DNA of 64,000 nt. Origin: Acidobacteriota bacterium. Lineage in GTDB: Bacteria > Acidobacteriota > Vicinamibacteria > Vicinamibacterales > UBA2999. Position numbers and translations under genes: made by a program. Position 1 is the first letter of the stretch; each line of letters starts with the position of its first letter. Positions 17,468 to 27,340 of the stretch are shown here, in pieces. The stretch spans positions 38,374 through 102,373 of the forward strand of contig JADZCN010000030.1 of assembly GCA_020851565.1 (NCBI GenBank), in the 5' to 3' direction. The notes below the pieces were generated by a model, which did not search any database, had not been told where the DNA came from, and worked only from the letters and a program-made list of their open reading frames with translations.

Positions 17468-18772
17468 GACGGGCAGGTACGGGTCGATTGAGAAGCTCAG
17501 CTCGGCGTGGGCAGATCGGAGCAGTTGCTCAACCGCCTCGGGCGTGGTGGCACGCGCGAAGATGAATCCCAGGTAGCTGCCGCCCTCGGGGAGCGGGACC
17601 AGCCGCTGGTCGGCCTTCGCCGTAATGACCACATCGTCGATTCCGGGCAGGGCGCGGGCCGCCTCGAGACCCTCGACGCGGCGGAGGACCCCGCCACGAG
17701 GAATGGGGATCATCATCACGCCGGATCCCCCCGGTTCACGTACCCATCCATCCGCGGGCTCGCCGAGGGCGTGGCGGAGCAACAGGGCTTCAAGGCCCAT
17801 GCGCTCCCCCGACATCGTCCCCTCTCGAACGAAGCGCAGGGCGCGCGCGCACAGGCCGCCAATCGGGCGCGCGGCCACCTCCAGGACATACACGGCGTCG
17901 GCGGTGACACGGCACTCGGCGTGAATCGGTCCGTGCCAGAGGCCAATCGCGCGGGCCGCCAACGCGACGGCCGTGACCATGGCGTGCTGCGTGGCTCGGC
18001 TCGCGCGCGACGGCGTGACGTACAGGGTTTCCTCGAAGAACGGCCCGACGAGCGGGTCGGGCTTGTCGAAGATGGCCAGCACGCGCAGGGCGCCCTCGTC
18101 GAGCAGGCCCTCCAGCGCGTACTCGACGCCGTCGATGTAGCCCTCCACCTGCACGACATCGAGAGGTCCACTCACCAGGGATCGGAGCTCCGGCGAGGCG
18201 AGGAGCCTCCGGATGCGGTCCACGGCCGCGACGAACGACGTGGCGTCGTCCGCGCGGATGACGCCGCGGGATCCAGACAGCGTCGTCGGCTTCGCGACGA
18301 CCGGGTAGCGGAGCGATTCGGCGAGGACCGCGGCATCGCCGCCGCGACCGAGCACCGTGACCTCGGGTACCGCAAGGCCCGCGTCGCGCAGTCGCGCGCG
18401 CATGCGGCGCTTGTCGCGGGCCGTCGCGGCGCCGTCCGGGTCGTGGCCAGGCAGGCCGACATGCCGCATGACCGACGCGGCCAGCGCGGCCGGCCCGTCG
18501 CCGACCGCGAGCACGCCATCCACAGGTCGATACGCGAGGGCTTCCAGAAGGGCCCGCAGCGAGGCCTCCTGATCATCGAAGCGTACCGCAATGGCTCCGT
18601 CGCGCCAGGGATCGTCCAGGTGGTCGCATCGGTCCGTGGCGTACACGAGCTCGACGCCCGCCGCGGCAGCGGCTTGCTCGAACATGCGCGTCTGGTAGCC
18701 GGTCGTCATGGCCAGCAGCAGCACGCGCCGCGGCCGCGACCCCGCTGCGCGCTCACCGCTCATCGTCGCCAT
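17450..18772 (-). CDS. ATP-grasp protein, partner of the radical SAM selenoprotein
   Basis: 440-residue ATP-grasp ligase-like protein. The Rossmann-like N-terminus (RRVLLLAMTTGYQTRMFEQA) precedes an ATP-grasp domain with YPVVAKPTTLSGSRGV (lysine and flexible loop), VQVEGYIDGVEYALEGLL and HAECRVTADAVYVLEVAARP (metal-binding Glu). It is probably a carboxylate-amine ligase; substrate unknown. The ATG lies 19 bases past the true stop of the upstream radical SAM gene, so they form an operon. An ATG at 18763 is an alternative. The last residues and stop are coded by intergenic heptamer repeats. Confidence 0.87.
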   Translation of the reverse strand: MATMSGERAAGSRPRRVLLLAMTTGYQTRMFEQAAAAAGVELVYATDRCDHLDDPWRDGAIAVRFDDQEASLRALLEALAYRPVDGVLAVGDGPAALAASVMRHVGLPGHDPDGAATARDKRRMRARLRDAGLAVPEVTVLGRGGDAAVLAESLRYPVVAKPTTLSGSRGVIRADDATSFVAAVDRIRRLLASPELRSLVSGPLDVVQVEGYIDGVEYALEGLLDEGALRVLAIFDKPDPLVGPFFEETLYVTPSRASRATQHAMVTAVALAARAIGLWHGPIHAECRVTADAVYVLEVAARPIGGLCARALRFVREGTMSGERMGLEALLLRHALGEPADGWVREPGGSGVMMIPIPRGGVLRRVEGLEAARALPGIDDVVITAKADQRLVPLPEGGSYLGFIFARATTPEAVEQLLRSAHAELSFSIDPYLPVLRSET

Positions 18773-18791
18773 CAGCGGACTCGCACGACCG

Positions 18792-20237
18792 TCACAACAG
18801 AGCCACCTGCTCTGCGGTGGGCTCCGCTCAACAGTACCAGGGCTCGTTCAGGTACGGGATCGTCGCCCGCGACGGCAGCGGCGCGTGCCGGCGCGCTGCC
18901 ACGCGATCGGCACCGCCCGGCGCGCCACCAGCGAGGGCCGCGTCGGCGAGGGCGCGAACCGCGTCGAACGTCTCCTGCCGCGGGCGATTGTTCTGGACGC
19001 CCACGAGCTCAGTCACGGCTTTCTGCAGTGCGTCCACACGCCAGTCCGAATGGCGCCACGGATGCGTGAGCGTGCGCGGGTCGAAGTGCGACACCACGGC
19101 GCGAACGTCTGGCAGCTCCAGCAGGGGCGACCGGTTCGTCACCAGCAGGCGAATGGCCCACTGGACGGGCGACACGTGCGCCACGAGATCCAGATCCTCG
19201 ACCGCGTCGAGGAGCCCGCGGTAGCCCTCGAGGGTCGTCCACGGCGTGAAGGCCACGAACGTCGGTGCGAGGACGAGGCTCGCGGCACGGCACAGCTGCG
19301 CCACCTCCTCGAAGTCCGCGCGAGTATGCCCCTTCCCAAGGAGCCGCAGCACCTCGTCGTCGATCGATTCGACGGCGCTGGTCACGAACAGGCACCCGCT
19401 CTCCGCGAGCACCGGCAGCAGCTCGCGATGCCCGAGCAGGTGCTCGATCTTGATGGTGGCGTCGAAGGTCAGCGCCGGCCACTCGGCGTGCATCGCCTCG
19501 ACGATGCGGCGTGCGTGGGCGGGGCCGTTCAGGAAATCGGGATCGGCGAAGGTGACGTGCTCGACGCCGGCGGCCACCTGCGCGCGGATGTCGGCCAGCA
19601 CGACCTCCACCGGGATCACCCGGAACTGCCCGCCGTACACGGGCACGATGGGACAGTGCCGGCACCAGTGCTTGCAGCCGCGCGTGGTATCGGTCGAACC
19701 CGCGACGCGGCGAGTGCCATCCGGGAGTTGCAGGGTGGCATAGGAAGCTGGCCCGGGCAGGCCCCGGCGATCGGGCTGAATGAACGGAAGCCGCGGCAGC
19801 GCGCCATGGCCATCGGGCGGCCGGGCCATCTCCCGCCCGGCTGGCGCCGGTCTCTTGCCGGCCGAGGGCCCCTCCGATACGGCGTGCTGCGCCGCCGCCA
19901 CGAGGTCGGCCTCGAACTCCGGACCGAGGATGTGGGTCACGCCGTGGGCCCGCAGCAGCTCGGCGTTCAGCGGCGCGTAGAGCCCATACCCGCAGAGCGT
20001 GGCGGCCGGATTGAGCGCCCTCACGCGATCGAGTGCCGTCAGCGCGAGGCGCGTGGCGGTGTGCATCGGAAGGTAGACGGCCACCATCCGCGCACGTGAA
20101 ACCAGGTCGAGATCCAGCTTCTGGCGCGACAGGTCCAGGAGCGCGACCTCGATGCCCGCCCGCCGCAGCCACGCCGCCGGCGACGCCAGCCCGAACGGCT
20201 GCCGGCCGAGGTCGTAGGTGGAGAGGAGCAGCACCAC
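18792..20237 (-). CDS. CUAEP-tail radical SAM selenoprotein (Sec at UGA 18828-18830)
   Basis: 481 residues when the UGA at 18828-18830 is read as selenocysteine. An N-terminal B12-binding-like domain (residues 1 to about 130) precedes the radical SAM cluster motif C188, C192, C195. Conventional reading stops after ...LNEPWYC at residue 469. Instead Sec470 is followed by AEPTAEQVALL and a TGA at 18792-18794, giving Cys-Sec-Ala-Glu-Pro. This is the tail that defines the CUAEP/CCAEP radical SAM families, in which some members carry Cys-Cys. A SECIS-like hairpin follows the UGA. Start is GTG-GTG. Reaction unknown. Annotating only to 18828 loses the tail. Confidence 0.9.
18797..18827 (-). promoter_or_regulatory. 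Bacterial SECIS-like hairpin for Sec insertion
   Basis: Directly after the in-frame UGA the mRNA folds as GCGGAGCC, bulged C, ACC, loop GCAGAGCA, GGU, GGCUCUGU. This gives 8 pairs (two of them G-U), a one-base bulge, 3 pairs and an 8-base loop at +13 to +20. Bacterial SECIS elements lie in this position, inside the coding sequence, and bind SelB. The loop sequence is not a known consensus, so this is a structural inference. Confidence 0.72.
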
Positions 20238-20243
20238 GAGACC

Positions 20244-20249
20244 AGCGTA
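20244..20249 (-). promoter_or_regulatory. Candidate -10 box TACGCT before the selenoprotein gene
   Basis: TACGCT lies 6 bases before the GTG start with no Shine-Dalgarno sequence between them, as in the other leaderless-type starts of this window. No clear -35. Confidence 0.3.
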
Positions 20250-20260
20250 GCACCCACAGT

Positions 20261-20366
20261 GAACCTCCGTGCTTCGAACCTCCGTGCTTCGAACCTTTCG
20301 TGCTTCGAACCTTTCGTGCTTCGAACCTTTCGTGCTTTGAACCTTTCGCGCTTTGAACCCTTCGTG
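20261..20366 (+). repeat. 15/16-mer array GAACCTCCGTGCTTC / GAACCTTTCGTGCTTC
   Basis: Two 15-base units (GAACCTCCGTGCTTC), four 16-base units (GAACCTTTCGTGCTTC and variants ending TTT), then a partial unit. It fills the gap between the divergent selenoprotein and aminotransferase genes. The 15-base unit is identical to that of the array at 30895. Confidence 0.94.
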
Positions 20367-20392
20367 TCTATACTCTCCCGGGGGTTTCGACC

Positions 20393-21677
20393 ATGTGGAG
20401 CCGACGTTCGTTTCTTCGCCTCACCGGCGGCGCGGCCGGCGCCGGGTTTGCGGCCACGCGTTATGGCGTGGAGGAAGTGGCCGCGCTCACCCAGTCCGTG
20501 GCCGGGCGCACGCCCGCTCAGGTGGCGGCAGACGAGGACTACTGGCGTGAGATCCAGTTCGCGTTCACGCTCGATCGCACGCTGATCAACCTGAACAACG
20601 GCAACCAGTGCCCCAGCCCCACGGTGGTGCACGAGGCCTGCAAGCGCTACATGGACTGGGCGAACCAGGCGCCGGTCTACCACCGCGGCATGATCGATCG
20701 GAACATCGAGACGGCGCGGCGGCGGCTCGCGGCCGAGTTCGGCGCCGACCCCGAGGAGATTGCCATCACGCGCAACGCCAGCGAGTCGCTGCAGATCGCG
20801 CAGATGGGCCTCGATCTCGAGCCGGGCGACGAGATCGTCACGACCGAGCAGGACTACGGGCGCATGCTGACCACGTGGGACCAGCGGGTGCGCCGCGACA
20901 AGGTCACGCTCACGCGGATCGACTTCCCCGTGCCGACGACCCAGCAGGACCTGATGGAGCGCCTCACGCGCGCGGTGTCGCCGCGGACGAAGGTGCTGCA
21001 CTTCTGCCACATCACGAACCAGTCGGGCCAGCTCTTCCCCGTCCGCGAGCTGAGCCTCTGGGCCCGCTCGCGCGGCATCATCACCATCGTGGACGGCGCG
21101 CACGCCATGGGCCACTTCCCGTACAAGCTGCGCGACCTCGAGATGGACTACTACGGGGTCAGCCTGCACAAGTGGCTGCTGGCGCCGCTCGGCACCGGGC
21201 TGCTCTACGTGCGCCGCGACCGCATCGCGTCCACGTGGCCCCTCCAGGCCGCGCCGCGGCGCAGTGACAACGACATCCGCAAGTTCGAGGAGATCGGCAC
21301 GCACCCGCCCGGCCCGCGGGCCGCTATCAACGAGGCCGTGGCGTTCCAGCAGGCGATCGGCATCGAGCGCAAGGCCGCGCGCCTGCGCTACCTCACGCTC
21401 CGGTGGGCCAACGAGCTGAAGAAGGAGCCCCGCGTCCGGCTGCACTCCAGCCTGGACGAAGGCCAGACCTGGGGCCTGGCGGTCGTCTCCATCGACGGCA
21501 TCGACACCAACAAGCTCGTCCCCTACCTGTGGGACAAGCACCGCATCGTCATCACGGCCATCGGGCACGAGAACGAGAAGGAGCCGAACCTCTCGTACCG
21601 GGGCCTGCGCGTGACGCCGAATATCTACACGCCGCTCGAGGAAATCGACTACTTCGTCGAGGCCATCCGCGGGGTCA

Positions 21678-21700
<23 letters not shown>
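20393..21700 (+). CDS. Tat-exported class V aminotransferase-like PLP enzyme
   Basis: 435-residue PLP enzyme of the cysteine desulfurase / isopenicillin N epimerase group. A twin-arginine signal (SRRSFLRLTGGAAGAGFAA) predicts export as a folded holoenzyme. The PLP Lys is K260 in SLHKW, after the DGAHAMGHF aspartate segment. ITRNASESLQIA is the cofactor phosphate region. The reaction is unknown. A TATACT box lies about 24 bases before the ATG, just after the repeat array. A paralogue with the same design is at 40122-41408. The 3' end overlaps the opposing transporter gene by 23 bases. Confidence 0.85.
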
Positions 21701-23186
<1,486 letters not shown>

Positions 23187-23495
23187 CGCCGCGTATTGTA
23201 TGCGGGCGGCGCCATCGCACGATGCCTCGCCGGCTGACGGAATCCCGCCGGCTTCGTGCGATCGGCCTTCCGGCTTCATGAGAAGAGGCCCAACCGGGCG
23301 CAGCGCGACTGGAGCGCCTCTTGCACCCTGCATCTTATCCGGTCGCGGTCGCCACGCACCGGCCAGTGGCGAGCGGTCGGCTGAAGGGACCATCCCATGA
23401 GCTGCACCAGGAGCGTTCTCGGCCTTCGGTGGGAACACCACGACTGGCAAAGACGGGTGTCGGGCTTCGAAATCCGGCGGGGGTTCGAAACGAAC
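23187..23495. other. 309-base gap with leaderless-type -10 and a stem-loop
   Basis: At 23195-23200 the minus strand carries TACAAT, 8 bases before the transporter ATG. At 23214-23262 an inverted repeat pairs ATCGCACG with CGTGCGAT and GCCGGC with GCCGGC around a loop of about 12 bases. The rest, to the small plus-strand gene at 23496, shows no gene I can support. Confidence 0.5.
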
Positions 23496-23675
23496 ATGTG
23501 GGCGCGCGCGGTGGAGCGGGACTTCGTGCGGTGCGACACCGAAGAGGTCTGCGCGCAGTGCGGCGCGGTCCGTCACCAGGTGAGTTGCACGTGCGACTTC
23601 GGGCGCGGGGAAGCCTGCCCGGCGTTGCTCGAGTGGCGCGCTGCCCACGGCGACACGGGCCAACTGCCGCACTAG
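23496..23675 (+). CDS. Small cysteine-rich protein, possible zinc ribbon
   Basis: 59-residue protein, not recognised. It has CAQCG, then SCTCDFGRGEAC, five Cys in a pattern that could bind zinc. An ATG at 23397 in the same frame would add 33 residues that do not look structured. It lies upstream of the LigD-type phosphoesterase on the same strand, 124 bases away. No strong ribosome binding site. Moderate confidence that it is real. Confidence 0.5.
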   Translation: MWARAVERDFVRCDTEEVCAQCGAVRHQVSCTCDFGRGEACPALLEWRAAHGDTGQLPH

Positions 23676-23799
23676 GCCACCCCTCGATCCGCCTCGGGGG
23701 AGCCCGCGCTTTCGGTCTTGTCTTCCAGGCCAGTTCGGGATCGCGGTCAGCGACGGCAGCGTCGGCTGCTCCTGTATCATGCGGGCACAGTGTCTTCCG

Positions 23800-24540
23800 A
23801 TGCCCCTCGACGAATATCGCCGCAAGCGTGACTTCTCGAAGACGCCCGAGCCTGACGGCTCGGCCCCGCCGTCGAAACGCAAGAAGACTGCGGGGCTCTT
23901 CTTCTCGGTCCAGAAGCACCTGGCCACGCACCTGCACTACGACCTGCGGCTCGAATGGAACGGCGTGCTGCTGTCGTGGGCCATTCCCAAGGGCCCGTCC
24001 ATCGATCCCGCGGACAAGCGCCTCGCGATGCAGACCGAGGATCACCCCTTCGATTACGGCACGTTCGAGGGCGTGATTCCAGAGGGGTACGGCGCCGGCA
24101 TCGTCATGCTGTGGGACCGCGGCACGTGGACCCCGGAGAGCCCGGACGTGGACGCCGCCCTGAGGAAGGGCGACCTCAAGTTCACCCTCGATGGCTACAA
24201 ACTGAAGGGCTCCTGGGCTCTGGTGCGGACCCGCGGTTACGGCGGCGGATCGCGGCCGAGCTGGCTCTTGATCAAGCACCGTGACGAGTGGGCTGGCCCG
24301 CTCGACATCGGCGAGTTCGCACCGCTGTCGGTCAAAACGCCGGACGCCGACTTCGCGGACATCCTGGCGGCCGACAACCCTGCCGTCTGGACGACGAACC
24401 CGCCGGCGAAGACCGGGGACACGGGCAAGCTCTTCCAGCGCATCATCGCGCAGGCGGTGGCGATGAAGGAAAGCCGCGGCGCACAGGACACCACCAAGCC
24501 AAGAAGACGCGCGAAGGCGGCCACGAAGAAAAGGCGCTAG
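23800..24540 (+). CDS. Stand-alone LigD-type 3'-phosphoesterase
   Basis: 246-residue homologue of the phosphoesterase module of LigD, which trims 3'-phosphate and ribonucleotide ends in bacterial non-homologous end joining. Seen are LATHLHYDLRLEWNGVLLSW with the metal-binding His and Asp, SWAIPKGPS, EDHPFDYGTFEGVIPEGYG, and WLLIKHRDEWA near the end of the domain. The C-terminus is a basic tail. No ligase or polymerase domain is attached and no Ku gene is nearby. The ATG at 23800 begins the usual MPLDEYRRKRDFSKTPEP opening; an ATG at 23779 is upstream. A TATCAT box lies near 23775. Confidence 0.88.
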   Translation: MPLDEYRRKRDFSKTPEPDGSAPPSKRKKTAGLFFSVQKHLATHLHYDLRLEWNGVLLSWAIPKGPSIDPADKRLAMQTEDHPFDYGTFEGVIPEGYGAGIVMLWDRGTWTPESPDVDAALRKGDLKFTLDGYKLKGSWALVRTRGYGGGSRPSWLLIKHRDEWAGPLDIGEFAPLSVKTPDADFADILAADNPAVWTTNPPAKTGDTGKLFQRIIAQAVAMKESRGAQDTTKPRRRAKAATKKRR

Positions 24541-24650
24541 CACTCGGGCCCGAGTGACGCCGAATGTCTCGCGATGTCTCGCCGCCGCCGGCCCGGCACG
24601 CACCGCTGTCGGGCGATCGGCAGCGCTCATCCGGAGAACCGACGACACCC

Positions 24651-24687
24651 ATGCGCCGGGCGCATTCACTGCCGGAAATCACCGGCA
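24651..24687. promoter_or_regulatory. Two palindromes upstream of the sigma-54-like promoter
   Basis: ATGCGCC-G-GGCGCAT (24651-24665) and TGCCGG-AAATCA-CCGGCA (24670-24687) are both perfect inverted repeats. They lie directly upstream of a sigma-54-like promoter and could be activator sites for the PQQ dehydrogenase operon. Confidence 0.4.
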
Positions 24688-24692
24688 CGCGC

Positions 24693-24708
24693 TGGCCTGA
24701 CCGTTGCA
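24693..24708 (+). promoter_or_regulatory. Sigma-54-like (-24/-12) promoter
   Basis: TGGCCT-GACCG-TTGCA matches the -24/-12 consensus (TGGCAC-N5-TTGCW) with the invariant GG and GC at the right spacing. Start of transcription would be near 24719, giving a 5' leader of about 65 bases before the PQQ dehydrogenase ATG. Confidence 0.5.
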
Positions 24709-24785
24709 TCCTCCGACGCATCCCTGTCTGAACGCGCCCATCCGGGCGCAGGGCCGGGATTTCATCCGCTCGAGGAGGCGCACTC

Positions 24786-26879
24786 ATGCCGCGCACAACG
24801 GTCCGCTTCGTGCCCGCGCTGCTGCTGCTCACCACGGCGGTCGCCCTCGTTTCGTTCTCCCCGCGTGTCTGGGGCCAGGCCGGCGCACCGGTCTTCCCGA
24901 GCACCACCACCGGGGAGTGGCCGCACTACAGCGGCGACATCAAGGGCAGCCGCTACTCGCCGCTCGACCAGATCGACGCGACCAACTTCAACAAGCTCGA
25001 AGTCGCCTGGCGCCTGAAGACCGACAATCTCGGCCCCCGGCTCGAATACAAGCTGGAAGGCACGCCCCTGATGGTGAAGGGCGTCCTCTATGCTGTCGGC
25101 GGCACGCGCCGCTCGGTCGTGGCCGTCGATGCGAAGACCGGCGAGCTGAAGTGGGTCTACGGCCTGGACGAGGGTCGGCGCGCGGACGTCTCGCCGCGCA
25201 AGCTCTCCGGCCGCGGGCTTTCCTACTGGACCGACGGGCGCGGCGACGAGCGTATCGTCTTCGTGACCATCGGCTATCGCCTCGTCGAGCTCGACGCCAG
25301 GACCGGCCATCCCGTGCCGTCCTTCGGCAAGAACGGGATGATCGACCTGAAAGAGGGCGTCGTCTACATGAAGGACAAGCAGATCCCGCTCGAGACGGGC
25401 GAGATCGGCACGCACTCCACGCCGCTGGTGGTGAACGACACCATCATCGTGCAGTCGGCGATGGCCGAGGGGCTGCGGTACGAGTACTCGGTGAACGCCA
25501 AGGGACTGGTCCGCGCCTTCGACGCGAAGACCGGCAAGCAGCTGTGGCGCTTCAACACGATTCCCTATCCCGGTGAGCCCGGCAACGAGACCTGGGAGAA
25601 CGGGTCGTGGGAGTGGACGGGCAACGTCGGCGTGTGGACCGAGATGTCGGCCGACCCGGAAGCGGGACTCGTCTACCTGCCGGTAGAGTCGCCCACCATC
25701 GACATCTACGGCGGCAACCGGCCAGGCAACAACCTGTATGCCGAGAGCCTCGTGGCGGTGGATCTGAAGACCGGCAAGAAGCGGTGGCACTTCCAGCTGG
25801 TGCACCACCCCATCTGGGACTACGATGCCGTCGGCGCGCCGCTCATCGTGGACGCGACCATCGACGGCAAGCCACGCAAGCTGGTCGCGCAGGCCAGCAA
25901 GCAGGGCTGGCTCTACGTCTTCGACCGCATCACGGGCGAGCCCATCTGGCCGATGCCCGAACGCCCCGTGCCGCAGTCGAACGTTCCGGGTGAGAAGACC
26001 TCGCCCACGCAGCCGTTCCCGACGAAACCTCCTCCCTACTCGCGCAACTTCCTGTCGCCGGATGACGTGATCGACTTCACGCCGGCGCTGAGGACACAGG
26101 CGCTGGAGAACCTGAAGAAGTACCGCTGGGAGCAGGCCCCGTTCGTGCCCGCCGTCATTCCAGACGGCAGGATCTTCGGGTCCATCAACGTTGGCAACAC
26201 CATGGGCGGCGTCAACTGGCCGGGCTCCGGCTTCGACCCCGAGACGTCCACCTTCTACACGCAGGCCTACAACTCGCAGGTGTCGGCAACGGCCATCAGC
26301 CCCGAGTACTTCAAGCTGCTCGACCCGGCAGCGCAGGCGAAGCACCGCATCCCGATCTGGGAATCCGAGCACTTCGGCAAGGAGGAGAGCTTCGGCCCAC
26401 GCGGCCCAAGCCCGCTGACCGAGGGCCTGGGCGGCCTGCCCATCATGAAGCCGCCGTACGGCGTCGTCTCGGCCATCGATCTCAACCAGGGCACGCTGAA
26501 GTTCCAGGTGCCGCACGGCGACACGCCCGACGCCGTGCGCAACAACCCGATGCTCAAGGGCCTGAACATCCCGAAGACCGGCCAGCAGGGCATCGTGGGC
26601 ATTGTCGTCACCAAGACGCTCGTCATCGTCGGCGATCCGATGCTGACGGCGCCGCCCGGGCGGCCGAGGGGCGCGATGCTGCGCGCCTACGACAAGCAGA
26701 CCGGCGCCGAGGTGGGCGCGGTCTGGATGCCGGCGCCCCAGAGCGGCAACCCGATGACCTACATGGTGGACGGGCGCCAGTACCTCATCGTCGCGGTCGG
26801 CGGCGGCACGTACTCGAGCGAGTACATCGCGTTCGCCCTGCCGCCGAGCGAGCTGAAACGGACGACGGAGCGCGAGTAG
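24786..26879 (+). CDS. PQQ-dependent quinoprotein dehydrogenase
   Basis: 697-residue periplasmic dehydrogenase with a signal peptide (LLLLTTAVALVSFSPRVWGQ). The eight-bladed propeller opening is visible: WPHYSGDIKGSRYSPLDQI, then GELKWVYG-type blade ends. LVHHPIWDYDAVGAPLIVD is typical of the glucose/alcohol dehydrogenase branch. It oxidises an alcohol or sugar and passes electrons to a cytochrome c. There is no fused heme domain (no CxxCH), consistent with the separate cytochromes at 26897 and 28140. Substrate not decided by sequence. Confidence 0.9.
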   Translation: MPRTTVRFVPALLLLTTAVALVSFSPRVWGQAGAPVFPSTTTGEWPHYSGDIKGSRYSPLDQIDATNFNKLEVAWRLKTDNLGPRLEYKLEGTPLMVKGVLYAVGGTRRSVVAVDAKTGELKWVYGLDEGRRADVSPRKLSGRGLSYWTDGRGDERIVFVTIGYRLVELDARTGHPVPSFGKNGMIDLKEGVVYMKDKQIPLETGEIGTHSTPLVVNDTIIVQSAMAEGLRYEYSVNAKGLVRAFDAKTGKQLWRFNTIPYPGEPGNETWENGSWEWTGNVGVWTEMSADPEAGLVYLPVESPTIDIYGGNRPGNNLYAESLVAVDLKTGKKRWHFQLVHHPIWDYDAVGAPLIVDATIDGKPRKLVAQASKQGWLYVFDRITGEPIWPMPERPVPQSNVPGEKTSPTQPFPTKPPPYSRNFLSPDDVIDFTPALRTQALENLKKYRWEQAPFVPAVIPDGRIFGSINVGNTMGGVNWPGSGFDPETSTFYTQAYNSQVSATAISPEYFKLLDPAAQAKHRIPIWESEHFGKEESFGPRGPSPLTEGLGGLPIMKPPYGVVSAIDLNQGTLKFQVPHGDTPDAVRNNPMLKGLNIPKTGQQGIVGIVVTKTLVIVGDPMLTAPPGRPRGAMLRAYDKQTGAEVGAVWMPAPQSGNPMTYMVDGRQYLIVAVGGGTYSSEYIAFALPPSELKRTTERE

Positions 26880-26896
26880 TCGCGAGAGGTGCGATC

Positions 26897-27331
26897 ATGA
26901 GGCGCCGTCATCTCCTCCGTTTCTCCATGGCCCTGTGGGGGGCCGCGGCCCTGGCCGCGAGCCTCCACGCACAGCCTGCGGCCTCCGTCTGGGACGGCGT
27001 CTACACCGAGGCGCAGGCCACCCGCGGCGCCGCACTCTACGACAAGGAGTGCGGCCAGTGCCACGGGCCGGCCGGCGCCGGCGGCAGCATGGCGCCGGCG
27101 CTGGTCGGGCCTGCATTCGCCGCCAACTACGACGGGCAGACCGTCGGCGATCTCTTCGACCGCAACCGCACCACCATGCCTCCCGGCAAGGAGGGACAGC
27201 TCGGCGGCCAGGAGAACGCGGACATCACCGCCTACATGCTCAAGGTGAACGAGTTCCCCGCCGGCGAGATCGAGCTGCCCAGCCAGGGCATGGCGCTCAA
27301 GGGCATTCAGTACCTCGCGTTCAAGCCCTAG
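26897..27331 (+). CDS. Periplasmic cytochrome c (class I)
   Basis: 144 residues: a signal peptide, a heme-binding CGQCH at residues 52-56, and a candidate axial Met in RTTMPPGKEG. It follows the PQQ dehydrogenase by 17 bases and is the obvious electron acceptor. Residues about 98-110 carry the usual ENADITAYML helix. Downstream, the methyltransferase gene has its AGGAGG at the stop of this gene, so the operon continues. Confidence 0.9.
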   Translation: MRRRHLLRFSMALWGAAALAASLHAQPAASVWDGVYTEAQATRGAALYDKECGQCHGPAGAGGSMAPALVGPAFAANYDGQTVGDLFDRNRTTMPPGKEGQLGGQENADITAYMLKVNEFPAGEIELPSQGMALKGIQYLAFKP

Positions 27332-27340
27332 GAGGATGGC

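Noticed and set aside
18828..18830. Treating the UGA at 18828 as the normal stop of the radical SAM gene
   Set aside because: The codons after it spell the CUAEP tail, a SECIS-like hairpin follows, and the next gene is spaced from the second stop. The simple reading explains none of these.
23187..23927. N-terminal extension of the peptide transporter
   Set aside because: The extension is without family similarity; the PTR signature begins soon after the ATG at 23186, which has a -10-like box.
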